Source: Erythrobacter sp. UBA2510
GTDB taxonomy: Bacteria > Pseudomonadota > Alphaproteobacteria > Sphingomonadales > Sphingomonadaceae
DNA length: 5,556 bases
Assembly (NCBI GenBank): GCA_002341345.1
Contig: DDNW01000136.1
Span: forward strand, 1,029-6,584
Direction: 5' to 3'
The position numbers and the translations under genes are program-made. Shown one piece after another: positions 1-5,556 of the stretch. The notes beneath the pieces are model-generated. The model worked only from the letters and a program-made list of their open reading frames with translations, searched no databases and had not been told where the DNA came from. Within the stretch, counting starts at the first letter, position 1, and each line of letters begins with the position of its first letter.

Positions 1-3000
1 GCAATCGCGCCACGTTCAGTTGCAATCGAGCTATGGGACGAAACCCAGCTCATAGAACGACTATCCCGGACCGAGCCACGGTACGCTGGACGGCGGCACT
101 ATTGGTTCGATCTACTGCATTTCACACCGGATTGGTTTCAAACGCGCTTCACAATTACTCGCCAGGCACTCGGCGCGCGCTATACGCCCGAACTCAACAT
201 CGAGCTCCCAATCCGCCGGGGTTTGCTCGCGATCGCTCGCGACCCGAGTTTTATCGAGGACTTGACCCGCCTCGCCGACGATATCGATGAGGCGCGGCAT
301 CACGCGACCGACAGCATCTCAAAATTTCTTGCCGGAGGCCCAGCAGGCGCACCCGCCGCGGACCTTGATGTTCAGTTCCGGACGATCAGCAGATTGATCC
401 GAACAGCGTCGATTGGCCCGGCCGATCCTGTCCCCTTCGATCCATGGATAGAAGCTCTCGATGCCGCGAGCGCGACCTTAGGCATCTGCACGGCAGCGAT
501 TTGGGACCTGCGCAATCAGCAAGTTGGTGATCGCGACGAGAGGCGGCGTGTCCAATTTTATGTTGAGCAGCTTTATGAAGCGATTGAGAAGGTATCCGAG
601 GGAATCAAGCGGCCAGTCAGCCGGCTGGCGAACGAGTATCGATTGCTTGTCACGGGTGAAGCCGGGAATGGCAAATCTCATTTGCTCGCCGATGTGGCAA
701 CCCATCACATCGGCCAAGGTTTCCCTGCAGTCTTGGTGCTGGGCGGCAGTTTCGTCGATGGCGAGCCCTGGCGGCAAGTCGCCGATCAGCTCGGCCTGAC
801 CAATACGACGCCTGATGAACTGCTCGGCGCGCTCGACGCCGCTGGCGAGGCAGCGGGCACGCGCGCGCTCCTCATGATCGACGCAATCAATGAACGCGGA
901 GGAATTGCGTTATGGGCCAATCGTCTTGCAGCGTTTCTCGCTACGGCTGACCGCTTCTCACATGTGGCGGTAGTCCTATCCTGCCGCACGACCTTTCTAC
1001 CATACATCGTCCGCGCGATCGACGAGAAGGCGCTGCCTCGCATCGCCCATCCCGGCTTCGCAGGTCAGGCTGCGCAGGCTGCCCAACGTTATCTCGATGC
1101 CCGCGGCATTGTGCGCATGGCAGCGCCCAGCTTCTCCCCCGAGTTTGAAAATCCCCTGTTTCTGCGCACTTGCTGCGATGCGTTGGAGCGCCGGGGCGAG
1201 AAGGAACTGCCACGAGGGCTCGCCGGCGTATCGGGCGTGTTCAATTTCTATTTTGGAGCCGTCGCGGAGGCGATCACGGCGCGCATGGGCCTGTACCCGC
1301 GTCTCCGCATCGTCGAGACGGCCCTTGAGAGGCTCACCCAAGCAATGGTCGAGGCGGGTAGCGGCTATCTGCCAATGGCCGAGGCCCATACTCTACTCGA
1401 AGAGCTGCACTCTTCACAGAACCAGACCGAGCAGAGCCTCTTTTTCCAGCTGGAGAATGAGGGAGTCCTGACCGTCGAACCGATCAGAGACGGGTCGAGG
1501 AATGTGGAGCTGGTCCGCTTCACCTTCGAGCGCTTGAGCGACCACCGCATCGCCCAAGCGCTGCTCGACACGGCAATAACCGGGGGCGATCCGAAGACTG
1601 CCTTTGCGCGGGGCGGAGCGCTTCGCGAATACGTTGTCGGAACGAACACGTATCGCTTTGCCGGCATTGCCGAAGCCTTCGCCGTACAGTTGCCCGAGCG
1701 CTTCGGCACAGAGCTTCTCGATCTGATCGACGACAATATCGCGATCTACGACCTACTACCCGGCTTCAAGACCAGCTTACTGTGGCGACGGCAGGACGCT
1801 TTTCGCGAACGCACGCTGGAACTTCTGGATGAACATGCCGACGATCTGGACGGCGATCTCTGGCTCGATACTCTTATCGCGATTGCAACCGAACCCGGCA
1901 ATGCGTTCAATGCGGACTATCTCGACCATTGGCTGTTCCCAATGTCGATGCCGGAACGGGACGAACTGTGGTCAGTGCGTGCGACCTATCTCGCGGCCAA
2001 TCATGGCAATGCCATTGATACGCTGATCCAATGGGTGCTGGCCAATGGCCTCAATCCTATCGAACCTGAGCGTGCCAGGCTGGCCTCGATCACCCTCGCT
2101 TGGCTCACCAGCCTCAGTCACCGGATCGTCCGTGACATGGCGACTAAGGCGCTGGCAGTGCTTCTGGTGAATAGGCGCGAGCTAGCCGCACATCTCATCG
2201 ACCGATTTACCGGACTCAACGATGCCTATGTTGTCGATCGTGTCTTAGCTGCCGTCTATGGCGGTGCGACGCGTAGCGCCAGTGACGAGGGGCTAGGAGC
2301 CTTAGCCGAAGCCGCTTATTCGGCAGTGTTCGCGAATGATCCCATTCCTACTCATGCTCTGATCCGTGACCATGCAAGGGGAATCATAGAGCTGGCCGCC
2401 TATCGCGACGTTCTGCCGGCGAGCGTATTGCTCGATCGCGCAAGGCCGCCATATCCGGCCGGGCCACCGTTGGAAACGGTCAACGACGAGGTGCTGGCCA
2501 GCTTCGTCCAGAACTATTCAGGGTCATTTCTGCCTGATCGTATAATGAGTTCGGCCTTCAAAGACGGGGACTTTGCGCGTTATGAGATTGATCCGCTCGC
2601 GCGTTGTTTCCTCAAACTGCCGCGCGATGAGGTCGGACGTTCGGACGAAGATCGCTACAACGAGTGGCACGCCCGAACGGTAGCGGAGCGTTGTGACCGC
2701 GGGTTGGCGCTGGATCGCCTGATAGATGTTTCCGGGCGGTTGAGCGCCATGCCTTACGATTTCAGCCGCTGGCTGAACAATATCGAGGATGTTCCAGAGG
2801 AAGAAGTCAGTGGTCCGTCACGAGAAGCGGTTGAAGCGGACCGCGATGAAGCAGCCGCTGATTTCCGGTCGCTGCTCAGCGACGCGGAACACGAGGATTA
2901 TGAGATTTATGCTGAGAGTTGGATCAAAGAGGGGATATGGGATGAAAAGTCATCCATTCGCCATCCCCAATTCAACGGCCAAGTAGCGCGGCAGTGGGTG

Positions 3001-4149
3001 TCTTGGCGCGCGCACGACCTTGGATGGACGCTCGAGCGCTTCGCCCAATTTGAACGCGATATGCCGAGCCGAGGTCGTATGGAGCACAGCATCGAACGGA
3101 TCGGAAAGAAATATCAATGGATAGCCTATCATGAGCTGACGGGGCGACTCTCCGATCTCGTCGCGGTCGATGGAGGCTTCCACGACCAGCCTCAGCCCTA
3201 TCGCGGCCCATGGCAGGTCGATACGCGCGAGATGGATCCCACGATTTTAATCACGCGTACAAAAGAGCGGGATAACAGCCGACAACCCGCGACTTGGTGG
3301 TCCCCGCATGCGCCGCGCTGGCGCGAGGAGCCGCCCCAAGCAAGGATTGCCTGGATGCGCGATGAGAGCCGCGACGTACCCGACGTTCTCAAGCAGTTGG
3401 ACGTGACCGATCCCGATGGCCGTCGCTGGCTGGTCCTCGATATAGGTGCGACCCGCAATCAGTCGGTGGTCGATAACGGCGAATCCGTTTTCCTGCGCAT
3501 GACTTGGCACAAGGTCCATTCGCTTTTTGTAGCGCGAGGGGATGCGGATCGCCTCGTCAGGCTATTGACCAACTCGGAGCGCGAGCGCGACCACCCACCC
3601 GAGATTGATTTGCCGTGGCGAGCCTATCTCGGTGAGTACCCTTGGCACCCGTCCTATGACCAGTTGCCCGGTGATTGGGAATTGGGCACGCCGAAGATCG
3701 AGGTCTTCGGCACGATCGCAAACCGATATGTTGAGCAATCCGGGCACAATTATTCGATCGAGGAGTCATTTAATCTCTCGATTCCTGCCCCCCGGCTGGT
3801 CCGAGGTCTTGGACTCCGACTTGCAGAAGGTCGCTCGCTCGCCTTTTGCGACGCGCATGGCACTATCCAATTTAAGGATCCGTCCGCCGAAGCGGCTGGC
3901 CATAGTGCTGCGCTCGTCGACCGCGCCGCTCTGGCCGCGCTTCTAGAACGAGATCGCCTGGAGTTGATCTGGATATTCCTCGGCGAGAAGAGCGCGCACG
4001 GCGGGCGTCCGCATAGAAGCGGCTGGGGTGGTCAGCTCGATTACTGGGGCATTTACCGGTTCGATGGCTGCTCGATTGACGGTCAACTCCAATTTGAACG
4101 GAAGGACGCTGATAGACAGCAGCTCGCCGAGTTCCTCTCTCATCGCTGA
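1..4149 (+). CDS. Large STAND-type P-loop ATPase, probable Avs-like antiviral defence protein (5' end missing)
   Basis: Frame 1 is open from base 1 to the TGA at 4147-4149, giving 1382 visible residues. A TTG at 223 is not a credible start: it lacks a ribosome binding site and in-frame coding upstream carries family-like motifs (LSRTEPRYAGRRHYWF, then RYTPELNIELPI). Residues are numbered from base 1. About 1-75 is the linker that in related proteins follows a nuclease-like effector domain. Walker A is GEAGNGKS (219-226), Walker B is LLMIDAINE (Asp294, Glu298), and a sensor-type arginine sits in LSCRTTF (Arg329). NPLFL (384-388) and FERLSDHRIA (509-518) match the lid and winged-helix region of STAND ATPases. 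About 620-810 looks like HEAT-type helical repeats. The C-terminal third is Trp-rich, with IERIGKKYQWIAYHEL (1031-1046) and WRAYLGEYPWHPS (1206-1218). Known for the class: ATP-dependent oligomerisation after ligand sensing activates the effector. Inferred: a phage-sensing role. The ATPase call is firm; the Avs assignment is moderate. No partner gene is visible. Confidence 0.85.
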   Translation, partial: AIAPRSVAIELWDETQLIERLSRTEPRYAGRRHYWFDLLHFTPDWFQTRFTITRQALGARYTPELNIELPIRRGLLAIARDPSFIEDLTRLADDIDEARHHATDSISKFLAGGPAGAPAADLDVQFRTISRLIRTASIGPADPVPFDPWIEALDAASATLGICTAAIWDLRNQQVGDRDERRRVQFYVEQLYEAIEKVSEGIKRPVSRLANEYRLLVTGEAGNGKSHLLADVATHHIGQGFPAVLVLGGSFVDGEPWRQVADQLGLTNTTPDELLGALDAAGEAAGTRALLMIDAINERGGIALWANRLAAFLATADRFSHVAVVLSCRTTFLPYIVRAIDEKALPRIAHPGFAGQAAQAAQRYLDARGIVRMAAPSFSPEFENPLFLRTCCDALERRGEKELPRGLAGVSGVFNFYFGAVAEAITARMGLYPRLRIVETALERLTQAMVEAGSGYLPMAEAHTLLEELHSSQNQTEQSLFFQLENEGVLTVEPIRDGSRNVELVRFTFERLSDHRIAQALLDTAITGGDPKTAFARGGALREYVVGTNTYRFAGIAEAFAVQLPERFGTELLDLIDDNIAIYDLLPGFKTSLLWRRQDAFRERTLELLDEHADDLDGDLWLDTLIAIATEPGNAFNADYLDHWLFPMSMPERDELWSVRATYLAANHGNAIDTLIQWVLANGLNPIEPERARLASITLAWLTSLSHRIVRDMATKALAVLLVNRRELAAHLIDRFTGLNDAYVVDRVLAAVYGGATRSASDEGLGALAEAAYSAVFANDPIPTHALIRDHARGIIELAAYRDVLPASVLLDRARPPYPAGPPLETVNDEVLASFVQNYSGSFLPDRIMSSAFKDGDFARYEIDPLARCFLKLPRDEVGRSDEDRYNEWHARTVAERCDRGLALDRLIDVSGRLSAMPYDFSRWLNNIEDVPEEEVSGPSREAVEADRDEAAADFRSLLSDAEHEDYEIYAESWIKEGIWDEKSSIRHPQFNGQVARQWVSWRAHDLGWTLERFAQFERDMPSRGRMEHSIERIGKKYQWIAYHELTGRLSDLVAVDGGFHDQPQPYRGPWQVDTREMDPTILITRTKERDNSRQPATWWSPHAPRWREEPPQARIAWMRDESRDVPDVLKQLDVTDPDGRRWLVLDIGATRNQSVVDNGESVFLRMTWHKVHSLFVARGDADRLVRLLTNSERERDHPPEIDLPWRAYLGEYPWHPSYDQLPGDWELGTPKIEVFGTIANRYVEQSGHNYSIEESFNLSIPAPRLVRGLGLRLAEGRSLAFCDAHGTIQFKDPSAEAAGHSAALVDRAALAALLERDRLELIWIFLGEKSAHGGRPHRSGWGGQLDYWGIYRFDGCSIDGQLQFERKDADRQQLAEFLSHR

Positions 4150-4170
4150 CGCCATGTCACGTAAACTCTC

Positions 4171-4188
4171 TCGAAAGATCTCTTTCGA
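4171..4188 (+). terminator. Perfect hairpin 21 bases after the ATPase stop; possible 3'-end structure
   Basis: TCGAAAG and CTTTCGA form a perfect 7-bp stem around the tetraloop ATCT, or 8 bp around 2 bases. It begins 21 bases after the ATPase stop codon, where a transcription end or an mRNA-protecting structure would be expected. No T-run follows on either strand and the stem is only moderately GC-rich, so it does not meet the usual criteria for an intrinsic terminator. It may simply be a chance palindrome. Confidence 0.25.
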
Positions 4189-4189
4189 A

Positions 4190-4223
4190 TTCCCGGGAAC
4201 ATAAATCATCTCGCGCCTAGGCG
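4190..4223. repeat. Two perfect 10-bp palindromes
   Basis: TTCCCGGGAA (4190-4199) and CGCCTAGGCG (4214-4223) are each perfect self-complementary decamers. Together with the hairpin just to the left they make three perfect palindromes within 53 bases. Such sites can bind dimeric regulators or recombinases, but no related protein gene is visible and the arms differ in sequence, so no function is assigned. Confidence 0.35.
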
Positions 4224-4299
4224 AATCCTCACGATTGGTTTTTGGAGTGCGGAAACGACCCACCAGCCGTAAGACTTAGATCGCCGGCTCACTTCGCAT

Positions 4300-4339
4300 G
4301 CTTTTTCTCGGTCTGGTTTATCCGATACAATGAAAAAGC
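4300..4339. repeat. Imperfect stem-loop in the AT-rich part of the intergenic region
   Basis: GCTTTTTC (4300-4307) is perfectly complementary to GAAAAAGC (4332-4339). Inside it, TCGG (4308-4311) can pair with CCGA (4322-4325) around a 10-base loop, leaving TACAAT (4326-4331) as a one-sided bulge. The outer stem is A/T-rich and no T-run follows, so it is not a typical terminator. It may be part of a decayed element end or a chance pairing. Confidence 0.3.
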
Positions 4340-4556
4340 TTTGCTAAGGTATTAGATGGGAAGTCCACCAAACCGGCAGCTGCTCGAACCGCTCTTTTCC
4401 GATTAAGTCTTATGCCGATCTCTATGGCCGAAAATCTAACCCGCAATGCTCGAACAATAGACGGCGCGGCATAACCCGAACCTCGGCATTATGGATACAT
4501 TCATGGGCGAGAGTGCCTTTATAATTCTCAGGGGCAGCGAACGACCGCTCTCCACC

Positions 4557-4588
4557 CTGCCGAGCCTGATGTCCTATTCGGCCGGCAG
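4557..4588 (-). terminator. GC-rich stem downstream of the kinase stop; weak terminator candidate
   Basis: CTGCCG plus GCC (4557-4562 and 4564-4566, with A4563 bulged) pairs with GGCCGGCAG (4580-4588), leaving a 13-base loop. Read on the minus strand, the structure starts 32 bases after the kinase stop codon, a plausible place for transcript 3'-end formation. The bases that follow on the minus strand are G-rich rather than T-rich, so termination here would have to be imperfect or factor-dependent. Confidence 0.25.
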
Positions 4589-4620
4589 CGACCCCAAGCA
4601 GTCGGCGGCCGCACCACTTC

Positions 4621-5556
4621 TCAGCGCGTGGCAGTACCAGACTGCGTGGAAGCGGTTCCATCGTCCACAGGCAACATGACTGACGCCTCGAATCCCGAGG
4701 AAGCACCCGGACGTGGTGATCTCAGAACCAGCGGGCTTCCGATACGCTCGGCAATAGCGGCGACGATGGCAAGGCCCAGCCCACTGCCGTCAGTGCTCGA
4801 ACCCGCGCGCTCGAAGCGGGCGCTCAGACGGCCCAGCGTTTCGGGCGGCAGGACAGTTCCCTCGTTCGCGACCGTCAGCCGCCCGTCCGGCGTCAGTGTG
4901 ACCGCTACCGGGGTGGTTTCGGAGCCGTGACGCAGAGCGTTCTCCACCAAGTTTCGGCACAGGATCCCGAAGACATCGGGATCGAGGTCCGACATCACCG
5001 GCATTTCCGGCAGCGTCAGGGCGATGCGGCCAGGCGCTCCGGTTCGCGCGATATCGTCGACCATGAGGCGCGCGACGAGGTTGAGATCCGCCGTTCGATC
5101 CAGGCGCAGCTGCGCGCCTTCCACACGTGCCAACTGCATGAGGCGTTCGGAGAGCCGGGTCATTCGCTTGAGCGTGGCCTCAATGTCGGCCGCCCGCGCC
5201 CCGATGCTCGGGTCGCGGGTCTCCGACTGCAGGCGCTGCACCTGGGCAATGGCACCGGCCAGGGGGGTTCGCAACTCATGGGCCGCGTTTGCGGCAAAGC
5301 AGCGTTCGGCATCGAAGGTGGCCTTGAGTCGCTCAAGTAGCCTGTTCAGCGTGACCGCGACCGGTTCGATCTCGGTCGGTATATCTCCGCTCGGAACCGG
5401 CGACAGGTCCTGCGCATTGCGCGCATCAATCCGATCGCGGAAGCGCCTCAGCGGGGAGAGACTTGCCCGGACGGCGAGACCGATGGACAGTAGCGCCAGG
5501 GGCACAATGATCAGCAGAGGTAGCCCCAAGCCCATTTGTATCTCGCTCGCAACGTA
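4621..5556 (-). CDS. Two-component sensor histidine kinase, QseC/TctE-like, N-terminal part missing
   Basis: The frame is open from the right edge to the TGA at 4621-4623, giving 311 visible residues. The ATG at 5533-5535 lies just before a membrane helix and is preceded by in-frame YVASEIQ, as in related kinases, so it is not the real start. Numbering from that Met: a membrane helix at about 3-22, a HAMP-like linker with Pro28 at about 23-75, then HisKA with AAHELRTP, where His86 (5278-5280) is the phosphorylation site. HATPase_c follows, with N-box NLVENA (195-200), F-box RFERA (240-244) and G2 box DGSGLGL (249-255). The G1 box is unusual: NEGTV (224-228) replaces DxGxG. By family, it is an inner-membrane kinase that autophosphorylates and passes phosphate to an OmpR-type regulator. 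Related proteins are about 430-470 residues, so a first helix and periplasmic sensor are probably missing. The signal is unknown. Its GC content is higher than that of the convergent ATPase gene. Confidence 0.9.
   Translation of the reverse strand, partial: YVASEIQMGLGLPLLIIVPLALLSIGLAVRASLSPLRRFRDRIDARNAQDLSPVPSGDIPTEIEPVAVTLNRLLERLKATFDAERCFAANAAHELRTPLAGAIAQVQRLQSETRDPSIGARAADIEATLKRMTRLSERLMQLARVEGAQLRLDRTADLNLVARLMVDDIARTGAPGRIALTLPEMPVMSDLDPDVFGILCRNLVENALRHGSETTPVAVTLTPDGRLTVANEGTVLPPETLGRLSARFERAGSSTDGSGLGLAIVAAIAERIGSPLVLRSPRPGASSGFEASVMLPVDDGTASTQSGTATR

Larger units (their letters stand above)
4150..4620. other. Convergent intergenic region, no recognisable gene
   Basis: These 471 bases separate the stop codons of two convergent genes, so neither gene's promoter is expected here. 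I see no supported coding region, RNA gene or mobile element. Counting bases, 4201-4440 is about 48% GC, against roughly 57-72% in sampled lines of the flanking genes, which suggests DNA of different origin or decayed sequence. Short palindromes cluster at 4171-4223, an imperfect stem-loop lies at 4300-4339 and a GC-rich stem at 4557-4588. None is followed by a clear T-run, so standard intrinsic terminators are not evident. Open frames on the minus strand here show no family-like motifs and run antisense to, or in another frame from, the flanking genes. Confidence 0.6.

Noticed and set aside
223..225. TTG as the start codon of the ATPase gene
   Set aside because: No ribosome binding site precedes it, and the open frame upstream to base 1 encodes family-like sequence.
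997..1389. 130-codon minus-strand open frame
   Set aside because: Fully antisense to the ATPase domain, which carries conserved motifs. Composition is typical of antisense GC-rich frames.
4175..4197. Closely spaced AGATCT, GAATTC and CCCGGG, resembling a cloning polylinker
   Set aside because: No other vector-like sequence is present. These follow from the short natural palindromes there.
4224..4243. Weak AATC/GATT stem followed by TTTTT as an intrinsic terminator
   Set aside because: Only a 4-bp A/T-rich stem, with two G bases between stem and T-run. Too weak to support.
3943..4263. 106-codon minus-strand open frame
   Set aside because: Mostly antisense to the well-supported C-terminus of the ATPase, with no family-like motif.
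4470..4493. CATAA and TTATG inverted arms resembling a dif/Xer site
   Set aside because: The central spacer is 14 bases instead of about 6, and the outer arm positions do not match a dif consensus convincingly.
4422..4706. 94-codon minus-strand open frame
   Set aside because: It overlaps the end of the kinase in another frame, has no recognisable motif, and looks like a by-product of GC-rich coding DNA.
4926..5340. 137-codon plus-strand open frame
   Set aside because: Antisense to the kinase HisKA and HATPase_c regions, whose motifs are clear on the minus strand.

Overview
The window holds the 3' parts of two convergent protein genes separated by 471 bases without a convincing gene. Coding DNA is GC-rich with strong G/C third positions. 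Spot counts of 60-base lines give about 57-62% GC in the left gene and 62-72% in the right gene. The right gene resembles alphaproteobacterial QseC-like sensor kinases, so an alphaproteobacterium, possibly a sphingomonad or relative, is a reasonable but unproven guess. No rRNA, tRNA, CRISPR array or complete insertion sequence is visible.

Positions 1-4149 (+) are one uninterrupted reading frame that enters from outside the window. It encodes a very large STAND-type P-loop ATPase. The visible part is 1382 residues, and the true start lies upstream. It shows a short linker typical of proteins that carry an N-terminal nuclease-like effector, then Walker A, Walker B and sensor motifs, a winged-helix signature, a long helical-repeat region and a Trp-rich C-terminal region. 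The architecture suggests an Avs-like (antiviral STAND) defence protein: a C-terminal sensor, a central ATPase switch and an N-terminal effector, of which only the last part could be in view. The defence role is an inference from family resemblance. This is the most interesting item in the window.

Positions 4150-4620 lie between the two stop codons. The part from 4201 to 4440 is about 48% GC, clearly lower than both genes. It contains several perfect short palindromes and imperfect stem-loops but no recognisable gene, and may be a decayed junction beside an accessory gene.

Positions 4621-5556 (-) are the C-terminal two thirds of a membrane sensor histidine kinase: last membrane helix, HAMP, HisKA with the phospho-accepting His, and HATPase_c. 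Its N-terminal sensor part, and probably a partner response regulator, lie beyond the right edge. The two genes do not look functionally linked. The kinase looks like ordinary host backbone and the ATPase like an accessory defence gene inserted next to it.
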